A stretch of 45,230 bases of DNA from Acinetobacter baumannii (GTDB lineage Bacteria; Pseudomonadota; Gammaproteobacteria; Pseudomonadales; Moraxellaceae), in assembly GCF_016508585.1 (NCBI RefSeq), contig NZ_JADVOP010000032.1:1-45230 (forward strand). Reading direction: 5' to 3'. Position 1 is the stretch's first letter. Every line of letters starts with the position of its first letter. Positions 9,045 through 17,165 of this stretch are shown here, in pieces. The notes beneath the pieces are model-generated. The model was not told the DNA's origin, ran no database searches, and was given only the letters and a program-made list of their open reading frames with translations. The position numbers were made by a program, and so were the translations under genes.

Positions 9045-9330
9045 AGTGAATCATGATCTAGATTTTGTGCGATTAGAATGCCGCCATATTCCGATGAATA
9101 GCGCGGCATCTTAATGGATCAGTTCAATAACATCTGTGTATTTTGTTCATACTCATCGTTTACAAAGTACACTGCGTTTTTGTTTTTCATTGCCTTCCCT
9201 ATTTAATTTTCAATATTTTCATTCAATAGAATTCTATCTTTTTGTTTTTCAGAAACAAGATCATTGAATTTATTCTGTGCATTCAACGCACACCTACTTT
9301 CTCATTTAATTCTACCCCTACTCTGTCTCA

Positions 9331-9346
9331 TGGCACTTATTTTGCT
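9331..9346 (+). promoter_or_regulatory. Sigma-54 promoter of the guanidine-locus ABC permease operon
   Basis: The sequence TGGCACTTATTTTGCT matches TGGCAYRNNNNTTGCW at all positions but one (T for R). GG and GC have the right spacing. The start near 9357 would give a leader of about 50 bases before the permease. An inverted repeat TGTGC-N7-GCACA at 9276-9292 lies 40-55 bases upstream and could bind an activator; it is not a clear NtrC site. Confidence 0.8.
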
Positions 9347-9405
9347 TAAACAATATTACTTTTTCCAACAATCGTAATACTCAAGCAAAAATGAGGATGA
9401 CAAAT

Positions 9406-10350
9406 ATGGGTTATGTCGCAAAGGATATGGGTCAAAAGAACAGGCTGATCTTAAGCTTATGTTCTTTTCTAATCCCTATATGTCTCTGGTGTGCTTTTAG
9501 TTATTTACCTTTTATTTGGCATCCACAAGTCCAAATTACCGATTCAGGGAGTATTTCTTATCTTCAAGTCGGCAGCCGTGTGGATAAAAATGTGTTCTAT
9601 AGTAAGGCACAAAATGCTGTAGATCACCATTCTGCACCACCACAAGGTATTTTGGTTAATCCAATCTACTTACCTGCACCACATGAAGTTGCCAAAGCCT
9701 TGGTGACTGCCTTTACCACACCACCTGAACAACCTGATACGCCTTGGTTTCATCAAAGTTTGTGGCACAGTATTAAAATTGTTTTTTCAGCTTTTCTGAT
9801 TTCCTCAATTTTTGGTATTCCACTGGGAATTCTCTGTGGCTTCTCGCAAAAAATATCTCTGCTGACTGAGCCTTTTGTTGAATTTTTTCGTTACTTGCCT
9901 GCACCTGCATTTGGCGCATTGGCTGTTGCGATTTTAGGCATCAATGATGCGCCGAAAATTGCAATTATTGTCATTGGTACGCTTTTTCAACAAATCCTGA
10001 TTATCGCCAATACCACACGCATGGTTGATCAAGGATTGATTGAAGCGGGTTATACCCTTGGAACCAATAAATTAAGAAGTTTGTTCCATGTGGTTATTCC
10101 TGCGGCATTTCCTGATATTTACCGCGATTTAAGGGTGCTTTTGGGATGGGCTTGGACTTATTTAATTGTCTCTGAATTAATCGGGACAACCTCAGGCATC
10201 ACTTGGTTTATCACCCAACAAGCCCGCTATCAAAACTTTGACAATGTGTATGCCGCAATCTTAATTATTGGAGTGATTGGCTTAGTCTGTGATTGGGTCT
10301 TGATGAAGATGGGTGAACGTATGTTTGCATGGAAAACAGGAGCAAAATAA
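9406..10350 (+). CDS. ABC transporter permease (NitT/TauT type), probable guanidine importer
   Basis: This inner-membrane permease of the nitrate/sulfonate/taurine class is 314 residues from this start. The first hydrophobic segment is at about residues 15-40. A long periplasmic stretch follows, then a five- to six-helix core from about residue 115. The ATPase-contact EAA-like loop reads EAGYTLGTNKLRSLFHVVIPAAFPDIYRDLRV. I chose the ATG at 9406 because GAGGA lies eight bases before it; ATGs at 9391 and 9397 lack ribosome sites. The next gene overlaps it by one base. The substrate is inferred from two guanidine riboswitches and the guanidine/allophanate genes in this locus, and from published work on this transporter class. 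The matching binding protein is encoded separately at 14323-15345. Confidence 0.88.
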   Translation: MGYVAKDMGQKNRLILSLCSFLIPICLWCAFSYLPFIWHPQVQITDSGSISYLQVGSRVDKNVFYSKAQNAVDHHSAPPQGILVNPIYLPAPHEVAKALVTAFTTPPEQPDTPWFHQSLWHSIKIVFSAFLISSIFGIPLGILCGFSQKISLLTEPFVEFFRYLPAPAFGALAVAILGINDAPKIAIIVIGTLFQQILIIANTTRMVDQGLIEAGYTLGTNKLRSLFHVVIPAAFPDIYRDLRVLLGWAWTYLIVSELIGTTSGITWFITQQARYQNFDNVYAAILIIGVIGLVCDWVLMKMGERMFAWKTGAK

Positions 10351-11231
10351 TGAATGATTCAACTTTTAATCCATATGAGTATTTTCAAAAAATCTATGCA
10401 CGCCCTGTCATTTTAGAAACCAAACAACTGAGCCAAATCTTTAAACATGGCAAGACTGAACGTGTGGTCTTAAAACAGCTTGATCTAAAAATCCATAAAC
10501 GAGAATTTATTTGTGTGATTGGTCCTTCTGGTTGCGGGAAATCAACCTTAAGTCGTGTGATTGCGGGTTTAGATCCCTATCACAGTGGCGAGGTCTTGGT
10601 CGATGGAGAGAGAATTACAGGTCCTAGTCCTGAACGTGGGATGGTTTTTCAAGGCTATACGCTGTTTCCATGGAAAACAGTCAAAGAAAATGTCATGTTT
10701 GGTCCACGAATGAAAGGTATCAGCCAAATCGCGGCTGAATCCCATGCACGTGAATGGATCAATATCATTGGTTTAGAAAAATATGAAAATCAATATCCTC
10801 ACCAGTTATCTGGCGGTATGAAACAACGGGTCGCAATTGCGCGTGCTTTGGTCAATGAACCGAAAATTTTATTGATGGATGAACCTTTCGGTGCATTAGA
10901 TCCTCATACTCGCCAAAAGATGCAAAAACATTTGATGGATTTATGGCAAAACATAGACATCACGATTATTTTTGTGACCCATGATATGGATGAAGCGATT
11001 TTGCTGGCTGATCGTATTGTGGCACTCAAAGCCAATCCCGGTGAAATCAAGGAAATCATTGAAGTCAATTTGCCTCGCCCACGTTCAACAGATTTAATCA
11101 CAAGCCCTGCATTTAAGCAGCTCAGGGCTCGAGTTGATCAATTGGTACATGCTCATGAAGATGAACTTGATCCATCACTGCAAGACTTACCCAAGATTCC
11201 ACGTATGACACAAGTCAGTACAAACAAGTAG
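10350..11231 (+). CDS. ABC transporter ATP-binding protein (NitT/TauT type), probable guanidine importer
   Basis: This 293-residue ATPase partners the preceding permease. It shows Walker A (GPSGCGKST), the Q-loop (VFQGYTLFPWKTV), the ABC signature (LSGGMKQR), Walker B (ILLMDEPFGALD) and the switch His (FVTHDMDEAI). Its ATG overlaps the permease TAA by one base, and AGGAG lies about eight bases upstream. The tail of about 60 residues after the nucleotide-binding domain is normal for this class. Only 20 bases separate its stop from the guanidine-II riboswitch, so the oxygenase operon downstream is probably transcribed by read-through from here. Confidence 0.92.
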   Translation: MNDSTFNPYEYFQKIYARPVILETKQLSQIFKHGKTERVVLKQLDLKIHKREFICVIGPSGCGKSTLSRVIAGLDPYHSGEVLVDGERITGPSPERGMVFQGYTLFPWKTVKENVMFGPRMKGISQIAAESHAREWINIIGLEKYENQYPHQLSGGMKQRVAIARALVNEPKILLMDEPFGALDPHTRQKMQKHLMDLWQNIDITIIFVTHDMDEAILLADRIVALKANPGEIKEIIEVNLPRPRSTDLITSPAFKQLRARVDQLVHAHEDELDPSLQDLPKIPRMTQVSTNK

Positions 11232-11250
11232 ATAAACACTTTCTTATCGC

Positions 11251-11295
11251 ATTTGGGACGACCCAAATCGCTTAGTTCTATGTTGGACGACCAAC
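11251..11295 (+). ncRNA. Guanidine-II (mini-ykkC) riboswitch
   Basis: Two hairpins each carry the diagnostic ACGR tetraloop. P1 is ATTTGGG-ACGA-CCCAAAT (11251-11268) and P2 is GTTGG-ACGA-CCAAC (11282-11295), joined by a 13-base linker. This is the defining structure of the guanidine-II class, which binds guanidinium as two stacked loops. The second stem ends four bases before the GGTGA ribosome site of the oxygenase gene, so control of translation is likely. No terminator-like U run is present. Confidence 0.93.
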
Positions 11296-11308
11296 TTTGG
11301 TGATATTC

Positions 11309-12313
11309 ATGACGAATAGCTATGTTTTACCACTTTTGGATATTTCTTTACTGTGCAGCCCTGATCGTAGTGATCGCTTGCAGGTCGCACATGCTTTAGA
11401 TCAAGCATGTAAAGATGTTGGCTTTCTTTATTTAAAAGGTGAACAGTTTAAGCCTGAATTATTTGAAAAGCTCCACCAAACAGCGCAACAGTATTTTGCC
11501 CAAGATACAGCCCTAAAAATGCAGAATTATATTGGTCTATCGGAAAATCACAGTGGCTATGTCCCGATTGGAGAAGAACGTTTTGTCGAAAACAGCTATG
11601 ATCTTAAAGAAGCGTATGATGTGAATTATGATTACCTCGGCTTGGAGGATAGACGCCCGCTTGTAGGTCCAACACAGTGGCCTGATGATCCTAGCTTTAA
11701 AGTACATGTTTCCAATTATTATCAGCACATCAAAAAAATCGGGCAGCAAATTTTTCAAAGTTTTGCCTTGGCATTGGACTTGGATGAGGACTATTTTAAT
11801 GCGCATATTTCAAAAGCCCCCAGTCAGCTTCGCTTGATACATTATCCATATATTGCAGATATTCAGGATAAAGAAGGTATCGGTGCGCACACGGATTATG
11901 AATGTTTTACTTTACTTCTCCCTACTGCGCCCGGCTTACAAGTGCTTAACAAAGCCGGGCAATGGATGGATGTGCCATTGCTTGAAAACACCTTGATTAT
12001 GAACATTGGCGATATGATGGAGATTTTGTCCAATGGGCGTTATTTGGCCACCAAGCACCGTGTTAAAAAAGTTGCCGAGGAGCGTTATTCTTTTCCCTTC
12101 TTTTTCTCATGTGATTATGACTACATCATTCAACCCTTGGTGAATTCTGAATCTGCTCAATATGCACCATTAAAAGGCGGAGAGCATCTATTTAATCAAA
12201 CGGCACAAACTTTTCAATATCTCAAAGACAAAGTCACTCGTGGTGAAATTCAACTTGAGAATGCCAGACCACTCTATTCATTTGGTTTAAACCAAAATGA
12301 GGAATCACTATGA
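11309..12313 (+). CDS. 2-oxoglutarate/Fe(II)-dependent oxygenase (isopenicillin-N-synthase-like), guanidine-riboswitch controlled
   Basis: This 334-residue cytoplasmic dioxygenase has a DIOX_N-type N-terminal domain (LLDISLL to VGFLYLKG) and a C-terminal jelly-roll core. The iron ligands are visible: H194 and D196 in GAHTDYECFTLL, and H250 in TKHRV. R259-x-S261 binds 2-oxoglutarate. I chose the ATG at 11309 over upstream TTG/GTG codons because GGTGA sits just after the riboswitch. The family includes the ethylene-forming enzyme, which releases guanidine from arginine. The guanidine-II riboswitch and downstream SMR exporter suggest action on a guanidinium compound, such as oxidative N-dealkylation or hydroxylation. 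The real substrate is unknown. Its stop overlaps the next gene by four bases. Confidence 0.87.
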   Translation: MTNSYVLPLLDISLLCSPDRSDRLQVAHALDQACKDVGFLYLKGEQFKPELFEKLHQTAQQYFAQDTALKMQNYIGLSENHSGYVPIGEERFVENSYDLKEAYDVNYDYLGLEDRRPLVGPTQWPDDPSFKVHVSNYYQHIKKIGQQIFQSFALALDLDEDYFNAHISKAPSQLRLIHYPYIADIQDKEGIGAHTDYECFTLLLPTAPGLQVLNKAGQWMDVPLLENTLIMNIGDMMEILSNGRYLATKHRVKKVAEERYSFPFFFSCDYDYIIQPLVNSESAQYAPLKGGEHLFNQTAQTFQYLKDKVTRGEIQLENARPLYSFGLNQNEESL

Positions 12314-13197
12314 ATCTCATGACACTCTGTACTCAACTCAAGCTACCTGCTGCTTCAAAAGGTCGACTCCCTGAATATTTATTGGGTGCTTTCCGCCGTA
12401 AAAGTATCAGTTTTGCCAATGGACTTACTGATGAAACTACACTGGTCTATTGGTTTCAGTCAAAATCATTTACCATCGATTTACGTTTAAAAAGCCAATA
12501 CTCTACCCCTGTTTTGGAGCGACAAGGCTGGGTCGGCAACACGCTGTGGGATGAACAGCAGCAACTACTTTCTTGGCAAATCACCAGTAATTATCAAAAT
12601 CATGTTCAATGGCCTGAACCTGCAAAACTCTATGCAATTGGCAATGCCATTTTAGAGTTTTCCCCAAGCCGTGCTTATGTTGAAGACTGGCGTCAGCAAG
12701 CCAAACATGGTCTTTTTCTGGGTTTGCGCTTATTTAAAATTGAAAATATGGATTTGAATATAAGCTACCCTGCTGATGGTGGTTTGATTATTTGTGATCA
12801 TTTTATTGCCTTTGCACGATCACGCCATCCAGATATCCAACAACGTTTAGAAATGGATAAATCTTTATCTGAAGCCTTTGCTCAAAAACATATAAGTGTT
12901 CAAGACATTCAGGATTATGAAGTATCGGTTAGTTTTGGGCAACAAATGATTGATCTCAGTACCGTGACAGCGCAGGTGGGTAAATCCATCGAACTTGATC
13001 ACTTTAGTCAATTAGACCACAACACATTGATACAACAACGCTTTATTCAAGGACAACGTTGCCATTTATATTTCACAATCGATGTTTTTGATCAAGATTT
13101 TTGTTTTTCCACACAGACAGCAACATCAAACGCCAGCCTTGCTTGGTTTGAACAGGAACACAACCATCTTTTCCATCATGCAGAAATAAGTGTCTAG
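12310..13197 (+). CDS. Unknown protein translationally coupled to the oxygenase
   Basis: I do not recognise this 295-residue soluble protein with confidence. It has no signal peptide or membrane segment. A conserved-looking block near residues 28-57 (AFRRKSISFANG followed by VYWFQSKSFTIDLRL) and many beta-strand-like segments suggest a beta-barrel or lipocalin-like fold. The ATG overlaps the oxygenase stop (ATGA), so the two are made together. The 3' end overlaps the SMR gene by eight bases. The tight coupling suggests a partner of the oxygenase, or an enzyme that handles its product or the guanidinium ligand. That is inference only. Confidence 0.8.
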   Translation: MNLMTLCTQLKLPAASKGRLPEYLLGAFRRKSISFANGLTDETTLVYWFQSKSFTIDLRLKSQYSTPVLERQGWVGNTLWDEQQQLLSWQITSNYQNHVQWPEPAKLYAIGNAILEFSPSRAYVEDWRQQAKHGLFLGLRLFKIENMDLNISYPADGGLIICDHFIAFARSRHPDIQQRLEMDKSLSEAFAQKHISVQDIQDYEVSVSFGQQMIDLSTVTAQVGKSIELDHFSQLDHNTLIQQRFIQGQRCHLYFTIDVFDQDFCFSTQTATSNASLAWFEQEHNHLFHHAEISV

Positions 13198-13546
13198 GAA
13201 GCATATTTTAACCAAGTCTTTTCTCTATTTACTCATTGCGATTGTGGCAGAAGTCATTGCGACCTCTGCCATGAAAGCTTCAGAAGGATTTAGCCAACTC
13301 TTGCCATCAATCATCACGATCTGTGGCTATGCCGTGGCGATTTATTTCCTATCACTGACAATGAAAACCATCCCAGTCGGTATTACCTATGCCTTATGGT
13401 CAGGTGCTGGCATTATTTTAGTTTCACTGGTTGGTTTTTTTTATTACAAACAGCATTTGGATTTAGCAGCTATTCTTGGGCTTTCACTGATGATTATCGG
13501 AATTTTAATTATTCATCTTTTCTCAAACAGCACAGAACTCACTTAA
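13190..13546 (+). CDS. SMR-family exporter (EmrE-like), guanidine-riboswitch operon
   Basis: This 118-residue inner-membrane protein has four hydrophobic helices and the SMR hallmarks. The essential Glu is in AIVAEVIATSAMK, SEGFSQLLPS is in loop 1, and YALWSGAGIILVSL is in helix 3. The sequence is closer to EmrE/Qac than to the dedicated guanidinium exporters (Gdx/SugE), as far as I can judge by eye. The likely start is GTG at 13190, overlapping the previous gene; there is no clean ribosome site for any other start. As the third gene behind a guanidine-II riboswitch it probably exports guanidinium or a substituted guanidinium ion. Confidence 0.88.
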   Translation: MSRKHILTKSFLYLLIAIVAEVIATSAMKASEGFSQLLPSIITICGYAVAIYFLSLTMKTIPVGITYALWSGAGIILVSLVGFFYYKQHLDLAAILGLSLMIIGILIIHLFSNSTELT

Positions 13547-14186
13547 GGAAAGTTTATGCTGATGCAATTTTGAGGCTTGATCATTTGCCTTAATTTTCTT
13601 TTTTAATTCCTTTTTAGTCAATTTGGATTCGTATTTTAAAACATAATATTGAATGTACAGGTTTAAATATCATGATGTTTGATTTGATCTAAACAATTAA
13701 AAGCCAATTGAGTCAGGCGATGATACCAATCAATATCATTAGATGAAGAAAATAATCTGAGTTCGATATAAAAATCTTGATGAAATATGATGCTCGGAAA
13801 CGTCATCGGCAACCGTTTGAGGCAGGACTACTTGGATAAGATATTGTTTCAGCGACTGATTAAATATGTTGCTGGTGGTTGACGAGTTTTGCGGTGGGCA
13901 GCGATGTCGTTGCGCAGGATGGTTGCCCTTGGGGAGCTTTACTCCTCGTCCCAAAAGAAAAGCAGGGCTATCCGCAGGCTGATCCTAAAATTGGGTAAAA
14001 CTCAGCAAGACTCCGCCAAGACTTATTCTTTTTCAATGAGTTGAAGATGTAGTTGCATCGAACTCACGTTTAAATAGCATGCGTTCGACTTATTTTGAAT
14101 GAGTTAGCTCGATATTCGAGATGATATCTTTTTATCTCTAAAAACTAAGGCATGGTCTGCACTAATTGATCAAAGCTTTTCACAAA
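13547..14186. other. Intergenic region with a GC-richer structured segment
   Basis: This stretch lies between the SMR gene and the convergent substrate-binding protein. I see no credible gene. Just after the SMR stop a weak 4-bp hairpin (13573-13590) is followed by T-rich sequence and may end the transcript. The part at about 13790-14010 is clearly GC-richer than its flanks and holds hairpin-forming blocks. Its 71-codon minus-strand reading frame (13739-13954) lacks a ribosome site. It may be an extragenic repeat, a non-coding RNA or gene debris. Confidence 0.5.
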
Positions 14187-14210
14187 ATAAGAAGCAGCGA
14201 AGCTTCTTAT
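14187..14210 (-). terminator. Probable terminator after the allophanate hydrolase/binding-protein operon
   Basis: Perfect 9-bp arms at 14187-14195 and 14202-14210 enclose a 6-base loop. A short T-rich tail follows on the minus strand. It lies about 110 bases after the binding-protein stop. Confidence 0.55.
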
Positions 14211-14265
14211 CTAATTATTTAAGTTTCCAGAATGATACTGCTTAGGCTATTGGTTGAGTTAGATA

Positions 14266-14318
14266 ATTTGCGATTGGTCCTAGAGAGGTTTTTCCAGACC
14301 AATCCAATTAGCGCAAAT
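14266..14318 (-). repeat. Large hairpin directly after the binding-protein gene
   Basis: An inner 8-bp stem (14272-14279 with 14297-14304) is extended by a 6-bp outer stem (14266-14271 with 14313-14318), with an 8-base bulge on one side. It begins five bases after the stop codon on the minus strand and has no T run. A 3'-end stabiliser or half of a two-hairpin terminator is possible. Confidence 0.5.
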
Positions 14319-14322
14319 CCCC

Positions 14323-15345
14323 TTATGGTAACTCTTGTAATAAGGTTGGATAAATCAAACCATCTACATTCTGCTCAGTTTTATAGATGCCATTCTGCAC
14401 ATTGAATTTATTCACATGATAGGACGAACCATAAATCGAATCGAATCCATTGCCTTTGCTAAAGACTTTTTTATTGGCAGCTAGATCCAGTAAATGTGTG
14501 CCATTTACCATGGATTCATATTGTTTCGGATCGACACCTGAACGGTTTGCCATGATTTTGACAGCATCTGCGTGTGTGGCTGGATCGTTAATATATTTCA
14601 CCGTTTTATCCCACACTTGCAGAACTTTTTTCCATTCCTCTTTATGTGCAGTTAAATGACTCATATTGACAGTTAATGTGTCATAGATTAAACCCGGTTT
14701 ATCTTGCGATGTATAAATGATTTTTGAGCCTGCAACGGCTTTCAGTGCTTGACTGGCAACAGGCTGCCAAACTGCAATTGCGGAAATATCAGGACTTGAA
14801 AACACTTGAGGTAATTGATTGGTCGCAGAATTCACCAATTTGATTTCATTAATGGGAATTTTCTGATCTGACATCGCTGTTGCGAGCAGTAAATGATCAA
14901 CCAGCCCCTTTTCAACACCGACTGATTTGCCTTTTAAATCCTGTATATGCTTAATCCCCTCTTTGGCAATAATGACATCATTTCCAGCAGAATAATCTGT
15001 TGCCATAATCATCATGCCTTGCGTGCCGCCTGAAGCAGTCACCAAATTATCACCATTGGTGACAAATACTGCATCCAATTGATTTGCTGAAAAGGCTGAA
15101 AGTGAGGCTGAGTAATCAAACCATTTAAAATCAACATTTAATCCTGCTTCTTTTAACCAACCCTTTTCAATCGCGACTTGCCATGCAACAAATCCAGGCC
15201 AATCACTATAGCCAATGGTAATCGGCTGCATGGTTGCTGTCGTTTGTTTATTTTCTTTGGCATCAGGTACTTTAGCAGTGTTGTCACAACCCGACATTAA
15301 AACCGCAGTTAACACTGATATGGACAAAAAAGATTTACGAATCAT
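14323..15345 (-). CDS. ABC transporter substrate-binding lipoprotein (NitT/TauT type), probable guanidine binding
   Basis: This 340-residue periplasmic binding protein is anchored as a lipoprotein: the signal peptide ends in the lipobox LMSGC, giving lipid-modified Cys20. The mature part starts QPITIGYSDWPGFVAWQVAIEKGW, typical of the nitrate/taurine/thiamine-precursor binding class. Its ATG overlaps the allophanate hydrolase stop by four bases. It is the only binding protein here for the permease/ATPase pair at 9406-11231, which is unusual because the three parts are in two transcription units. Guanidine as ligand is inferred from context. Confidence 0.87.
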   Translation of the reverse strand: MIRKSFLSISVLTAVLMSGCDNTAKVPDAKENKQTTATMQPITIGYSDWPGFVAWQVAIEKGWLKEAGLNVDFKWFDYSASLSAFSANQLDAVFVTNGDNLVTASGGTQGMMIMATDYSAGNDVIIAKEGIKHIQDLKGKSVGVEKGLVDHLLLATAMSDQKIPINEIKLVNSATNQLPQVFSSPDISAIAVWQPVASQALKAVAGSKIIYTSQDKPGLIYDTLTVNMSHLTAHKEEWKKVLQVWDKTVKYINDPATHADAVKIMANRSGVDPKQYESMVNGTHLLDLAANKKVFSKGNGFDSIYGSSYHVNKFNVQNGIYKTEQNVDGLIYPTLLQELP

Positions 15346-17150
15346 ACCGATACTCCCCCAACGTTCTCACATTTAAATTTGGTATTGGACTGACTGAGTG
15401 ACTGCATATAGGCACGCCACCCGCCAAAATGACTGATATCAACAGCATCCTCAGTCGCATATGCTTCACAGATAAAACCTTTAACCCAAGTCCCATCTTC
15501 AAGTTGCAGATTGCCAATACCCAGTGGAGCAGGAACTTCTGCAACGATTGCCCCAAAATTCGCTAAGGGAACATCCCAAACTTCAACCTCAATCACCGAT
15601 CCATGAACATCAAATTGCAACCCCGGTTTAGGTGGTGTAGTGTTTTTTAAAGCAAATAATTTATAGCTTTTTGCAGTTCGGGTTTTTACGAGCAATGTCG
15701 CGTGACGGGTGGTCAATTGAAAATTCAAAGGCATCCCTGAAAGATGCGCACCAACAACAGCGAGCTTTACTGAATTTTGTGATTCAATTTCATTGCATTT
15801 CTGATAATGGTGCGATGACGTGCCTAGAGGAAGCGCTGTAATTTTTTGCCATTGTTGAGCAAACTTTGCCAAAGCTTGATCATGCCAAGCAGGTGCAATG
15901 AAGGTTACGCCACTTGGCAGTCCATCTGAACGAATGGTATTGGGTAAGGCAATCGCAGACAGATCAGCAAAATTTACAAAGTTGGTATACGCCCCCATAT
16001 GTGAATTTTTATTGAGAGGATCTGCTTCAACTTCACTGATCTGATAAATCGTCGGTGAAGTCGGTACCATCAAGGCATCATAGGCTTGTAGACGAAGATT
16101 GATTTTTTGTGCGAGTTCAGCCCGTTGGTATTCAGCTTGAAATGCATCTTTAGCTTTAAACTGATCTGCCTGTGCGATGATTTCAGCAATTACAGGATGT
16201 GCTTGTTCCCGCGAGACTCGCGCTTCGACAGCAACCGTTCGCTCTGCAACCCAAGCGTCGTTATAAAGCGCTTTCGCCAAGAGATTGAAATCCGTAAAAT
16301 CAATAGATTCAACCTCATAGCCAAGTGTCTGAACACGTTCTACTGCAATTTTAAATGCTTTCTCAGTTTCAACATCCCCATAAAACACGAGTTGGGCAGG
16401 TATCGCAATTTTTCCTTTAGAAAATTGCGTTGCAACATTGGCAGGATGACAACGCGAATAAGCATCGGTTTTATCATCACCCTGCATCAATGTTGCAACC
16501 AACCAAGCGTCATCACTGGTCAGTGCAAAAATTGAAATCACATCCAGTGTTCTACATGCAGGCATCAAGCCTGTGGTTGAAAACCATCCCTTTGTAGGTT
16601 TCAGTCCAACAATATTATTGTGACCTGCAGGAACTCGACCTGAGCCAGCCGTATCAGTCCCAAGACTAAAAGGTACAATTCCATTCGCTACAGTTACTGA
16701 TGAGCCTGAACTTGACCCTCCACTGATATATGCTGGGTTAAAACTATTTTTGACCGCACCAAAGGGTGAACGCACCCCCACCAACCCTGTTGCAAATTGA
16801 TCTAAATTGGTTTTTCCAACAACCACTGCACCTGCTTTTTTAAGCTTAGCAATAACAACAGCATCATTATTTGCCAAGTATGCGGCATCTTTACACGCAG
16901 CAGTAGTATGAAAACCGGCGACATCAATATTGTCTTTGACTGCGAAAGGCACACCAAAGAGGGGGAGATCATCGCTATTTTGTGTTTTTAAAAAGTCAAT
17001 TTGTGCCTGGATTTGTGCTGAAGATGCGATTTCAATCCAAGCATGATCATCATTTTGTATTGTTTCAACATACTTGATTAAACCATCAATCGTGATTTGC
17101 TGATTTGAATAGGCATTTTTCCAGTCTTGGATTGTCCATAAGTCTTGCAT
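15342..17150 (-). CDS. atzF: Allophanate hydrolase AtzF
   Basis: This enzyme hydrolyses allophanate to two ammonia and two CO2, the last step of urea or guanidine carboxylase pathways. The N-terminal amidase-signature domain shows the Lys of the triad in FAVKDNID, the cis-Ser in GGSSSGSS and the nucleophile Ser in GTDTAGSGR (about residues 74, 149 and 173 from the upstream ATG). The C-terminal domain of about 150 residues is the AtzF extension; total length of about 600 is normal. I prefer the ATG at 17150 because CAGGAGT touches the ATG at 17156 but is seven bases from 17150. It lies between the NikR-like regulator and the binding protein, which it overlaps. Confidence 0.95.
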   Translation of the reverse strand: MQDLWTIQDWKNAYSNQQITIDGLIKYVETIQNDDHAWIEIASSAQIQAQIDFLKTQNSDDLPLFGVPFAVKDNIDVAGFHTTAACKDAAYLANNDAVVIAKLKKAGAVVVGKTNLDQFATGLVGVRSPFGAVKNSFNPAYISGGSSSGSSVTVANGIVPFSLGTDTAGSGRVPAGHNNIVGLKPTKGWFSTTGLMPACRTLDVISIFALTSDDAWLVATLMQGDDKTDAYSRCHPANVATQFSKGKIAIPAQLVFYGDVETEKAFKIAVERVQTLGYEVESIDFTDFNLLAKALYNDAWVAERTVAVEARVSREQAHPVIAEIIAQADQFKAKDAFQAEYQRAELAQKINLRLQAYDALMVPTSPTIYQISEVEADPLNKNSHMGAYTNFVNFADLSAIALPNTIRSDGLPSGVTFIAPAWHDQALAKFAQQWQKITALPLGTSSHHYQKCNEIESQNSVKLAVVGAHLSGMPLNFQLTTRHATLLVKTRTAKSYKLFALKNTTPPKPGLQFDVHGSVIEVEVWDVPLANFGAIVAEVPAPLGIGNLQLEDGTWVKGFICEAYATEDAVDISHFGGWRAYMQSLSQSNTKFKCENVGGVSV

Positions 17151-17165
17151 GACCATACTCCTGAA

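Noticed and set aside
9001..9330. A riboswitch or small gene upstream of the ABC permease
   Set aside because: No known riboswitch blocks or credible frame were found. The sigma-54 site explains control.
13739..13954. A 71-codon minus-strand reading frame in the GC-richer intergenic block
   Set aside because: No ribosome site and no domain. Kept only as part of an unexplained structured segment.
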